21,045 bases of DNA, from the NCBI GenBank assembly GCA_037176905.1, contig JBBBWG010011158.1, positions 1 to 21,045 of the forward strand, read 5' to 3'. The position numbers and the translations under genes are program-made. A model generated the notes under the pieces. That model ran no database searches. It saw only the letters and a program-made list of their open reading frames with translations, and was not told the DNA's origin. Source of the DNA: Azolla pinnata (taxonomy: Eukaryota; Streptophyta; Polypodiopsida; Salviniales; Salviniaceae). This document shows positions 1 through 12,000 of this stretch, piece after piece (positions within the stretch are counted from its first letter, which is position 1; each line of letters starts with the position of its first letter).

Positions 1-62
<62 letters not shown>
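1..62. repeat. (AG)n microsatellite, 31 units, truncated by the window start
   Basis: Uninterrupted AG dinucleotide repeat from the first base. It lies in the intron before the first visible exon and ends 30 bp upstream of the splice acceptor at 91-92. Its true length upstream is unknown. Confidence 0.98.
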
Positions 63-68
<6 letters not shown>

Positions 69-92
69 GAATATCCAAGCAAAAATCAACAG

Positions 93-3000
93 GTTAGAGC
101 TGCCATTATGGACTTATTAGATGCATCAGCTTTACCAATTTATGAGAAATTCCAGAGAAAACCAAAGGATATTTTAGAAGTCCTCGAGATGATTTTTGGT
201 TTCCAGGTATTGAGATCATATTCAGTATTTTTAAGAATGCTGAAAACTATGTCTATGGATGTATTACAACTGTCAATTAAAACTGTACTTTTTTCATCCT
301 GTTTCTAGGTAGATAATGCAAACAATCAATGGGAGCATTTAGTACTGATGCTCACCAATAGCCATTTTCGAGTTGCAAGAGACGTGGGGAATAAATTTAG
401 TTTTTTGTGTTATTGAAAATGTTGTCTAATAAATTGGTACATCATATGGAGTTATTGTAGCAGGATGTGAGCTCATTGAGAGCACAATTTTTTCGTCCAG
501 GAAACAGAATTATGTGGACCAGCATGCCATGAAGTTTGTGATAAAATCATGCAAAATTACAGTAATTGGTGCGATTACTTACAGATTTCAAATATATACC
601 AAAGGTTAGTGATAAAAGATATGTAACTCTGATGAACTATTATTAGATTATTATCTTAGAAATGGCTTTTTCTCTGTAGCAACCGAGCCGACCTTAAGAA
701 GATGCTTTTATATACTGCTTTGTATCTGCTGATATGGGGTGAAGCTGCAAATCTTCGTTTTCTCCCGGAATGCTTGTGTTATATATTTTACAAGGTAATT
801 TTTATGTCTTTAAATGTTTAATTGAATTATCTTTCTCTGAATGGTATGAAAAGTGAGCTTTTAGATAATACTCACACAACTTCATGTATAGATAAGGTGC
901 TTGATGTAAGAATATTTCGTACACACTGATTGGTTAAAAATTAGTAATCTTTAAGACATTCTCGACCTTCATAGAATTGCAGCCGTTGAGATAATAGATC
1001 ACTTGAGTCACTCAGACTGAAGCGGGTTTAAAAATAAAAATTTGCTGTTTGGATTAGATTATTTTTTCTACTTCATGTAGCTGATCTTCTTGGGAATTTA
1101 ACTTATTGCCTTGCTCCAATTGTCCATGGTTTACTTCATATGGTATAGTTTCACTTCTCATATGTGCTTGTTGTATATGATTCAATATGGAAAAAATTGT
1201 GCTTGAATATCATTTATTCAAATGGTGGAACAACCTGCAATGGAGATGAGTTCAGTATACAGAGATCTAAAATTTCAGTGGACTCAGCAATAATTCGTCT
1301 GGAGAATCAAGTGCATTTGCAATAGGAAGGCAAATTGTGTACAATTTTTCATGTAGAAGTGAACTACTGGCTGATTGTCCGGGTCCATTATAGAAGGGAG
1401 ACACTGTTTGGCTATACTAGATAAGGTTTTTGAAATCATTTTATCTCAATCCATGAAAAGATTCGCCGTGATAGTAGAATCTACATTCTATCTCATAGTT
1501 CTACATTTTTCGTAGAATCCTCTACTGCACTTCCTTGAAAATTCGAAGTTGGGTTTCTTCTCTCACATACAATCTTCTTATGGAGGTGAAGCCCCATGAT
1601 AGGAATTGGAATGGGAATTACTAGAGGTCAGATTTGGATGGTGTTTGATGCGACAGAAGTGCTCAAAGCATAAACATTGACACAACATTTGTCTGATGCT
1701 GTATTTCTAATAGAAAACACTTTTTTCTGGAAGGCTTCTTTGTTACTTAATATGCTCTCTCAAAAAACTCAGAATAGCAGCTAAAATCCCAGAAAGAATT
1801 TGGTTAATAGCTTTCCTCATTCATCATCTGCTTCTGTTAGATGGTAATTCGGTTTCGCCTTGTGGAACGCAGAAAATTTCTAAATGTTGATGCCCATTTT
1901 CATTTCTGGCCGTTTTGTTTCTCTAATTTCGGATGAATTAAAGTCAAGATAACCATGTCGAAACAGAGAAATAATAGATCAGAGATCAGATTTTAACAAT
2001 CCCTTATAGATTGTCAGATAGCCAATGTCGTGTGGTGTGAAATCTCATTATTTTCAAAGAACTGATTTTACATGATTGATAGAATGTGAACCACTGTTCT
2101 GGATGGCTTCATATCATTAAGGTAATGTATATAGTATGCTTTAAGTGGTGGGGCCTGAGCTAATTTTAATTTGATTTGATGGATTTATATGTATTGAGGT
2201 TTTGTAGCAAGGTAGAAATGTCAATTTTTTCTGCCATATATCTTGAATTTTGATACCAATGAACTAATTTTTACAGATGGCTGAAAAATTGGAAAACATT
2301 TTAGCTGAGAAGGAAAGTTCTGAACCATCAAATAAGCAAACGTTTTTGGACAACATTCGGCCACTATATGAGCATCTGTCTGTAAGACTACACAGAGATT
2401 CAATTATTTTTGTTGATCGAAACCTATTAAATTTGTTTCAATTTTATCAACTTCAGTTGTCATTGCAAGGACGTTAGAGTATGATGATAGAAGGGAAGTT
2501 TTTTTTTTCCCCAGACTCACATATCTGACATCTCTGGACAGAAGATTTTGGTACTTAATGGGTCACCAATTTTATGTTAGCATATGGTGTGCGGATATTT
2601 GGAGGGAAATTGAGCATTATATCATCCATTTTTGGGGAATTTTCTACCTTTATCAGACCGACATGTGTGGAAATTCATCATTAGTGCTATTGCTATATTA
2701 ACAAGGCATTGTATGTATCATATGCTCTACATATACTTACAATATGCATTTCATGTCAGTGGGTCTACATTTACAAATGAAAAATGGAAATGAAAAGAAA
2801 TTTATGCCGGTTAGATGGAATGAATGTGCAATGATGGAGGACCCCTAGAAGTTCTTTCTAGTTGCGAGGATATAAGCTCATCTTTCATCCACCTTTTGAC
2901 CATATGCCAAGAAGGTTTCCTTATTCCCAAACCCACTTTTAACGATTGGTACCTGATTCTGACTTTTTTGTTATCATTTCCTGTCAAGCTACCCAACCTC

Positions 3001-6000
3001 TTCCTTTTGAATGTCGATGTCTTTTTCGAATGGGTTGTCTGCTTCATTTATAAGTTCAGATATGCACTGGTGCAGGCATAAAGTCTTACACTGTCAGTGC
3101 AATCACCTGAAGCTGATCTGCCTTACTTATTTGCTATCCCTTACCATGGACAGTCCATTTCGTTAGAAAATAATTTGTGACTTTTTCCTATTATAGTACC
3201 TACAATTTTTTTACTGGTAATGAAAAATCATAAAGTTGCTATCATGATTTTTAACATGTGGAGTGAAACAGTCATTAATATGAGTATATTGCATGCCTTT
3301 GGGATATTTATTTTGCTAGGAAAACATGTTGAGAGGTGGAGAAAAGCTCCCATATTCAAAATGGTCCAACTATGATGATTTCAACGAGTACTTCTGGTAC
3401 ATAAATTTCTAGTCAAGTAGAGAAGAACTTCACTATAAAGCATGTCATTTCTTTTGGTAATTACCAGCTTTAAAATTATACGCTATTATTTATGTTGTCA
3501 ATTACTGTGGTTTATAAAGGTCATCAACATGTCTTGAACTTGTCTGGCCACTGACAGACACCTCTATTCAGAATTTTACAAATGTAAGTCCTGTCTATTA
3601 CTTTGGATTAAGTTTGGGTCTGTTTGTTCTATATTTTAGTTATACTTAATTTGGTTTGTCCTCAGTGATGAGACAAGAAGCTAAGGATTCAGTCTCTCAT
3701 TTAGTCTATATATTAGAAATGTTCTGATTGATGATTTATTGAAGCTTTCTCATAATTTGAAGCTGCATTATGTTCATGAAGTACACCTTCGAAAATTGGT
3801 GATGATAACCTTTATTTCTCAATGTCAAAGGTGGAAGGACTGAAGTCTAAATGGACCAGTGTAAATAGCCATTGAGTTGCTATGCAATGTCTTGTTGGGA
3901 GTCATGACACCTCTTGTATATATATTGATCAATGCTGCATGAGAATTACTGATTGGCTAGATTCTTCATTTATGAGTTTGTTAGTTTTAAGACAAAGATA
4001 GTTTCATTTGGTTGTTCATTGGCTTTTGTTGGTTTGCTCACTCAGTATTCTTCTTTTCATCGTAACCCTGATAGCAGAAAATGTAATTTAAGATGTATAT
4101 TCTTAAACTCCTTGCTATATTGTTGTCCAGGATAGAAGGGGAGACCGGCCACATGGATTGATTCTAAGAAAAAAGAATTTATTCATTGAGCGTAGGACCT
4201 TCTTACACTTGTACCATAGTTTTCATCGACTTTGGATATTACTTATTTTGCTGTTTCAGGTTTAACATCCCAACTTCACTTTTCTGGTTGGAAATACAAC
4301 AGAAACATCTTTTTGATAATCACATTAAGAATGACTTTCACGTTCTTCACTGTTTTTTGTGCTTTGATTGGGATCTTGAGTAAACAGGTTATGGTTGTTA
4401 TTGCGTTTTCAAACCATTTGAGTTTGGACAAAGTTAAGCTGTTGCTAAGTGTTGGTCCAACATACACTTTGATGATGTTTATTGAATGTATGTTCCTGAC
4501 AAATATAATGAGTTTTGGTTCAGTCTTGAAATGTATGCTCATCATTCCATATTGATAAAATTTGGCAGCTGCTCTGGATTTGTATATGATGATTGGAACA
4601 CTTACCCACACACAGAGCATAGTTAAAACCAGAATTATTTTGTGTCTTCTTTGGTCTGGAGGCTCTTCCATCACAGTTGTCTACCTATATTTGTAAGTGA
4701 TACATTTAGCTTAGAAAGGATAGAAGAATATATTGCTTTCTTTTATGCTCTTTATGATTGAAAATTATGGAAACAGAAGTTTTAAAATTATTGATTGCGG
4801 TAGTGGCATGCTGTTCTTGTTTATTTGGGAGTTACGTGAGAAGCTGGTATCAGCTAAAGCTTCCTCTATCCTAAGTTCTAATTAAGCATTACGGAAACGT
4901 TCAACTAGAGAATGAAGCATGTGCGCATACATAGATACATAGATACATACATAGATACATACATTCATACATGTGTGCATGCATGCATACAGTACATACA
5001 TACACACATGCATGAATGCATACATACATACTACATATGTACGTACGTACATACAGACAGATAGACGGACATATATTATAATCACATTGTTATCAATTAA
5101 TTACAGTATTTCCTTTGGTCTGGCAACTTTGCAGGTTGGTGCTAATGGAAGAGGGAAAACGTGTGCTTGGTACTTCAGTGATTAATGTTTATGTTTTCTT
5201 GCTTGTGATATATGTTGCCTGCCATATTGTGGCAAATATATTCCTGAAGATACCTACTTTTCGGTTGTGGTTGAGAACATGCAACCAGCGTGGCATTGCA
5301 AGATTTGTAAACTGCCTTCATAGAGTAAGAGATTTCTTGCTTTGTGTAATTTATATTAAAGATATAGAATACTGGGACTATGTACTAAATACATGAAAAT
5401 CCTTCCAGGAGCAGAGTTATGTTGGGCAAAGAGTTTATGAACCACCATTCAGTTATATAAAGTAAACATCTCAAAATATAGTTTCACTTGTTATATAAAC
5501 GAAGATGTTTTTTGTCTATTTTATAATTGCTGGTGACTTGTATTCGAATTCTATCAGGTATGCGCTGTTTTGGATGCTGGTTCTCTCCCTCAAGCTTAGT
5601 TTTAGTTACTTTTTTCAGGTAAAAATACTGGTAATGATATGACAATGGCATCTTATGATACTATCCTCGAAATGTTGGTCAATAACCTTGTAATAAAAAG
5701 GTATATCTGCAATGCCACATGATTGTATCTGCCGACTCCATTGTCCTTGTGCTGATGGGGCCCATCATAAGGATTTGTATTTGAGTTTGTCTTAGCTAAT
5801 AACGTTTGTTATATGCTCAATTCTAGACATGAAATAAAGGGGAATATGGCTCACCAGTCACAATTTGATGGAAGGATGTTAGACATGATGGAAAGGGTTT
5901 TGCGAGTCACAAATTTGATGGAAAATAATGGGTAAATATGTCATTTCTTGGCAAGAGTAGGCAGTCTGATATGCAGGCCGTAGATCAATACTCAGTTTTG

Positions 6001-9000
6001 TAGCAACCTCTCTTTGATATAGTAGTTCAAATGTGGAAATAAGGGTCTCGTTACATTCAAATTATACTGGGCGTAAGTTGAAATGCTGGTAGAGAAGACT
6101 CCTTTCTGGGATTCCATTGTGCTAGTCCTGGTAGGGAAGACTCCCTTCTGAAACGCTGTTTGTGCTAGTGCTGGTAGAGAAGACTACCTCCTGAAATGTT
6201 GTGGTGCTATTGATTTGAGTAAGATTCCTATCCAAATACAGAAAACTGGAGGTTTGCGGCATTAGATATAGACTTAAAGAAAGAAAGATATACTGAAGAT
6301 ACTTCTTTTAAGATACCAAAATGGCCTAGAGGACGAAATGAAAATTGCATTGTGACCTCTCCTTGGTAACAAATCGGAATGGTTCTAATTAGGAGTAAAA
6401 ATAATAAAAGAAACATCTTATCTAGTTTCCTTTCTTCTATGAATTTATTCTAGTAACAGGTTTCTTTAAGGAAATTTAGTCTGTTAATTTAATAAATTGA
6501 TGATTTACGTGCAATATTTTAATATATTGTCACGTTTACAGATTAGACAATACTTTGAAGTAAACAACGAATGTACGTATCAATTTCTAGTGCCATTATC
6601 ACATTCTCTGTCTGTTTCTTTTTTGGTGTCTAGGTAAAGCCGTTGGTGGAACCTTCAATCACTATTGCTGGTTATAAGGGATTCACCTACCATTGGCATG
6701 ATTTTGTTTCTAAGGGTATGCCTTGTTGAAAATGACTTTTAAGTTTCAGATTATGTGATTATTGTGTTACAGACACTTCAGATGGTATCCATTAGAAGAT
6801 TAAGGTCAGGCCCTAAAGAATTAGTCTTCTATGGAGATATGTTCCTAGAGAGGCCAATAGAAATGATCAAGATATTTAATCATCATCTTAAGAATAGGAC
6901 AAAAAATCAGGAATATGCTGTATAGCAGAGGACGCCATATCTTTGAGAACAACAAACCAAAATAGTTGTAATTAGAAATAAAAATGAAACTAAGAATCAC
7001 AAGAAATCCCGTTTTTGACATGTTGAAGGTTCTTAACACAGAGAGATTGAAACTGAGACCTTCCAACACTTTAAAAGGTAGAGATAATGTCTTTTATGTC
7101 ATGATAACCAAACCATCCTGATGGCTGGGGTCTACTTGCCCAGAAAATTGTTTCTTTTCAGTGTATTTACCCCCTTTGTTTGGTCGAGATCCCTCATGTG
7201 ATGAGGAGTATTGGAAAGGAAGAGAGTTATAACGGCCTGTTGTTGATGAGCCTATGTAGTTGTCTTGTTATCATTCAACAACTTCTCCTTGTGTCTCTTG
7301 AATTCTCAGCAGTATTGTCTCAGTGTTGTGGACTTGACATTTCATTGCCTTGTTTGTGGCCAAGGCATTCTTCAGAGAAGCAGTGGTATCTTCTTCTTAT
7401 TTCACAAGAACGTCATGATGGCAAACATGTTCTTCCAATTATTTACATATCTGGACATCCAAAGGGTAGGAATATCTTTTTACTTCGATCTTTAGCTGAT
7501 GTGAAAAGGTTTAGAACTGTCCCATCACCCTGCAAAGCATGTGCGAAAAACGTTTATCCATAAAGTAGGCTCTAAGAACGAATCCATCATTCATCACGTC
7601 CAAAAAGTGTGCCTTCCTACGTAGAAATGTGATTGGGTGGGCTGCTCCATGTTCTTTCAGTAAAGAATTTGATGATGTCAGTTCGAATCATTCTTTTCTT
7701 TTCCATTTTGGTCAGATTGAGATAGAAAATCCGAACTGTACTGGAGTAGAGGTAGTGCATTCATATGTAAGCCATGCGACTTTTTTCAGCTTTCCAACAA
7801 TGCCCCTCCCCTTGTTCACAAGCTATGAATGCTGGTCTATTGGCATAACTTTTCAAGCTCTAAAAGCCTATAGATACCAGTTACTGTTGGGGAAGCTCCT
7901 ACCTTCACTGCGGCTATTATCTGGTGATGGTTTATCATGAACGCAATCATAAAAATATAAAGATCTCTCTTGACCTGTCCAGCTTTTGTCCCGTTTGAAG
8001 ACTTGGTCGACACATTTCAAACGACCATAATTTGATCTGTCTCCTGCAATCGTATGTGTGCATTGACTTTCAGGAGCATCACAGGCTGAGTATCCATGAG
8101 AATGTTGACAACATGCAATTCCTATAATAGAGATCCTGTAAATGTGACCCCAAGTACAAGCAAATTGTTGTGGCACTGCTGGTCTGGAAGGCTCATGTGC
8201 AGCACATGTATATGTGTGTGCAGAAGCAACATCACACCAGCACTTCATAGAGATCTTCACTGAAACCTCATTGCTGAAAAACATGTCTAAAAATTTCCTA
8301 TTGTTGAACTTTTAAAATGCAGTTAAGATTAGTGACAGAACAGTTAACATAAAGTACATAACACTTGATTCTATATTTGCTGTATGTGCAGGGAATCACA
8401 ACGCTCTTACCATTTTAACTCTATGGGCTCCTATTGTTCTGGTAAACCGTTTGTTCAGGGTGCTCCTACTTGGTCAATTTTTGGGCATGGTTAATTTTCT
8501 ATTGAAATGAGTTGTTGGATTCAATGTCAGTGAGACTGCATGCATGGAGGCTTACCAGTGATACCTTGGCTGTAGTTACCCTTATTGCATGTATTAGGAA
8601 CTTGTGCTGTGGTCTGTCTCCCTGGCTTTCACATTGCTTCTCAGTGATGTGGGGTAGTCCTTTACATGCTACAATCAGTCAAGGACTACAGAAGTAGAGA
8701 TGCAACCGATTGGATAATAGCGATTTTTAATCTGATGAAATGCTTCGTTATCCATGGTATTGACAAATCAACGTGATCTTTACAATGAGCGTGGGTATCT
8801 TCCGAGCTCTGAAGAGTCCCCATTCAATTCTAGTAATATGGTCAAATATAGGAATTTCTAATGTTCATGTTATTATTATTTTTCAAATCTTTTGTGGATT
8901 TCCTCAAAGCATTTTTCTTCCTTCTCTATAAATTTCAATTCATCAACGTTTTTGGATGCAGGCTGTCTTTAATAACTAGGAAGACCTAGCATAAAGTTTA

Positions 9001-12000
9001 TTGTTACACTTTTGTAGTCTAGAATATTATTTGCGGTCTTCTTTACATGACTAGAAGTGTAATTAATATTTACAATATAGTAGTATATTCATAATTATGT
9101 TGTGGATGATGATTTTAATCTATATAATAAATTGTTTCTTCTATATACTATGCAGATATATTTAGTTGACATTCAGATTTGGTATACACTAGTTTCTTCT
9201 ATTCTAGGAGGTCTTATCGGGGGAAAACAGCGGCTTGGAGAAGTATGTATTTGCTTTTGGTAATCTCCAGCATATATTTTCCAAATGACCTTTCTTTCTA
9301 TATTTTGCACCAATCATCCATAAATTTCGTTTTGTGATAAGTATATATACTAATTATGAACAAGAAAATTATGGCTCATGCCATATTCTGGTCAAACATG
9401 GCAACAAGATTTTTCTAATGTAGTTTCATCACATAACTGTTTTCTATAGTTATTATCATTATCATTATTATTGTTACTACACGTCTTTCAGAATAGTATC
9501 ATATTGTCAAGAGTTTTACAAATAACTCGAAGCTCTTTTTTTGTCTGAAAAAGATACGCTCACTTGACATGCTCCGACGTCATTTTCATCAGTACCCTAG
9601 AAAATTCATGGATAGTATGGTTGCACCAAACCGACAAGAGTTGTAAGTCTCTTCTAATCTGTAATTGATGCATTTTTGACCTCTAAGAAAGTTACAAGAT
9701 ATTTCTTGTTCTTGCAGATCTCATGGTGATGGACCATCATCTGATGTAAATTATTACATATATTCCATCTAGTAGGTTATGCTTTTCTTATAAAGATTTC
9801 AGTGGCTCATTTCTTATGTGGGAAAACTTTCTGGTTATTTTGTATCATCTGTTTCCATTTAGATGAGATTGTTTGCTACGTACTGGAATGAGATCATACA
9901 TTGTCTCAGAGAGGAAGATTACATTGAAAACCGGTAAGATGAGATTTTTTTCAAATATGAAAATGTTTTCTGGAGATTATATCTGACTGGTATGAGTGAA
10001 ATGTTTTAGTGAAATGCTCAGATCTTAGAAATTTCTTATTGGATTTGCCTGTTTTTTTCTGTTTTTAGAAATTATCCATTAAACTATACTAACGTCTCTT
10101 GGGAGGATGATATAATATCAAGATGGTATAGATCATGAGAGACATAATCCATTTTGAATTTTATACGGATTATGAAACCCTGAAACCCAGAACCCTAAAA
10201 CTGGGCATCCTCTGTAAATTACCATATTTCTTTGGGGGATTTTTAATATCTCGTTTGTAAAGGCAGTGCCAATAGTCATTGTCTTTTCATGTGCACCGGC
10301 TCGAAATGTGTTGTGATGCAAGGATGAGATCTTTCTCTTACCCAGAGTTTGTCTTTCACGATATTGTTGTGTATTATTCCGCTATGCTGCTGTTCTTTTG
10401 TTGTTTAACTCCTCTACCTGTTCACTGCTGCTTGAAACACCTGCATTAGCTTAGACCTTGGTAATGCAGTGAAAGAGATTTTCTTCTGATGCCGGAGGGT
10501 GAAAGAGGTTTTCTTCTGAAAGACAGCAGAGTGATTCAATGGCCATTGTTCCTTCTTGTTGGTAAGGTATAAGTAGAGAAATGTTTCCTTATGAGATCAT
10601 AATCTGTTTAGAAAATGATTCATGAGCTCATGTTGTAAACTAATCAGGTTAGTCAAGCAGTGAAGGTCGCAAAAGATCATGAAGGTAATCGAGAAAGAGC
10701 ATGGAAGGAGATAAAGAAAGATATTTACATGCGTTCTGCTGTTCTGGAAGCATATGAAAGCTTGAAATTGGTTTTGCTGCACTTTTTCAATGAAGAGTAA
10801 GGATGTCCTATGAACAGCATTTAACCAGAGGTTATATTGCTGACACCATGTTTCCTTGCTTTTCAGATTACCGATTTCCCCAAGAGATGTTCCTTGTAAG
10901 GAACTTCCAGATATTGTCAATAAAGCTTCAGAACTTCTGGATGTCCTGATGAAATTCCTACAGGTGCACCTTTAAATCCTTTACATTACGGAATTTTATA
11001 GCAATATTCAATGAAATCTTCCGATTTCCCATAAAATTCTCTATGAAAAATACACAGGCATGTTCAAGCTTGTTGCACCATCAGGGCATAATAATGTTTT
11101 CTCTTTTTATTTCTTAGGTATTTGTACTGCATATGTTTAAGCCTTTAGTATGTTAATAATGAGCCTAAAAATATGAAGTAGGTCATACCTATATAATTCC
11201 TTATAATATGTACACTATGCCCATGACTTCTGCCTTGTAAGATTCACATATTTTGCTGAAATTCTCTAGTGACTGTCCGTGTCGAAACAGTAATTTTTTG
11301 TTCATGACCTGCTATGTAAAAGCATAATATTATTTTTATAAATGTTTTTTTGTTCGCAAACAACCTTGACATTGTTACTAACTTGATGTCAATCTCATGA
11401 TCAGGATGATGAAAAAGTTGTTGAAGTTGAGAAATCAGTCAGTATAGCCTTTGATAAGCTTAAGAGGTTTGTAGAGAATGATTTGTAGAGTTAGTTCAGT
11501 AAGTTTGTAACAGGGATGAATGTGCATCATAATGTGCAAGCAGTGTCCTAGTTAACAATGTTAAGGGAATCTTATGATAATTCCTTTTGTAGATCCTGTA
11601 GTGCTTGGCATGTGGAGTTTGGAAATGCTTCAAATAAAATTCGTCGTCAGCTTACTGAAAAGCACAAACTGGTAACCTCTGTCGGCCATCAACTGAAACA
11701 TACATTTTTTTCTTTGCTGAGACTTAGCTGCAAGATTGTGGGGAAAGATTTTGCAGAACTAAAATACATGATTTTGAACATTTTCTTTCAGCTCTTGTGA
11801 ACTGAATTTTTAATGGTGCACATGCAGCGTTCAGATATACGAAGGTTACAGAATCTCTTAAAAGGAGATGGATCTGAAAGTATACCAAAAAATTTGGAAG
11901 CCCGTCGCCGGTTGGAATTTTTTGCAAACTCACTATTTATGAATATGCCTCAGGCTAAAGATGTTAAAAGCATGATGTCCTTCAGGTAGTATATTGCGAC

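Larger units (their letters stand above)
93..3583 (+). other. Exons 1-7: N-terminal cytosolic part with FKS1_dom1 signature (residues 1-218 of the visible protein)
   Basis: Exon 1 reads VRAAIMDLL and ends in MIFGFQ, the usual start of the conserved N-terminal region in GSL8/GSL10. Exon 3 carries NYSNWCDYL. Exon 4 carries LYLLIWGEAANLRFLPECLC (about residues 111-130), the hallmark of the FKS1_dom1 family. Exon 5 (MAEKLENIL to RPLYEHLS) is 35 codons, about ten fewer than I recall in Arabidopsis GSL10. Exons 6 and 7 give NYDDFNEYFW followed by CLELVWPLTD, where relatives have LGWP. The domain precedes the first membrane segments; its exact role is not established. Confidence 0.9.
4131..9242 (+). 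other. Exons 8-16: first transmembrane cluster (residues 219-510)
   Basis: Exon 8 contains the family signature RRTFLHLYHSFHRLW followed by a hydrophobic run (LLILLFQ) that continues into exon 9 (VMVVIAF). Exons 9-11 give further hydrophobic segments, with SVGPTYTLMMF and VINVYVFLLVIYVACHIV. Exon 12 holds YVGQRVYE, where relatives read YVGRGMYE. Exons 13-16 give YALFWMLVLSLKLSFSYFFQ, then VKPLVEP, WHDFVSK, NALTILTLWAPIVL and IYLVDIQIWYTLVSS, ending at QRLGE. About six membrane spans fit, as expected for the N-terminal bundle of callose synthases. Confidence 0.9.
9554..11671 (+). other. Exons 17-24: variable part of the central cytosolic loop (residues 511-734)
   Basis: The stretch begins IRSLDMLRRHF (family IRSLEAIHKLF). 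It includes the 28-nt exon 18, then WNEIIHCLREEDYIENRE in exons 19-20 (family WNQIIKSLREEDYI) and VIQWPLFLLVGK. Exons 21-22 carry YESLKLVL then KASELLDVL. Exons 23-24 (DDEKVVEVEKSV, SCSAWHVEF) match relatives only weakly. The exon 21-22 region is about 15-20 residues shorter than in Arabidopsis GSL8/GSL10 as I recall them. Exon 20 holds an in-frame 30-bp duplication. The loop in relatives is thought to be the site of regulation and partner binding; I infer nothing specific here. Confidence 0.82.

Noticed and set aside
2811-3081. Overlapping open frames on both strands in intron 5
   Set aside because: Short, no similarity to known families and no transcript signals; the splice map places the segment inside an intron.
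4276-4674. 132-codon minus-strand open frame
   Set aside because: It is antisense to exons 9 and 10 of the callose synthase, whose plus-strand reading matches the family across conserved motifs.
4882-5185. Open frames on both strands rich in Tyr, Met, His and Thr (67 and 70 codons)
   Set aside because: They are translations of the CATA-type microsatellite, with no start context or similarity.
6716-8391. Transposon insertion in the longest intron
   Set aside because: No terminal inverted or long repeats, target-site duplication or transposase/reverse transcriptase motif could be found by eye; kept only as a question in the findings.
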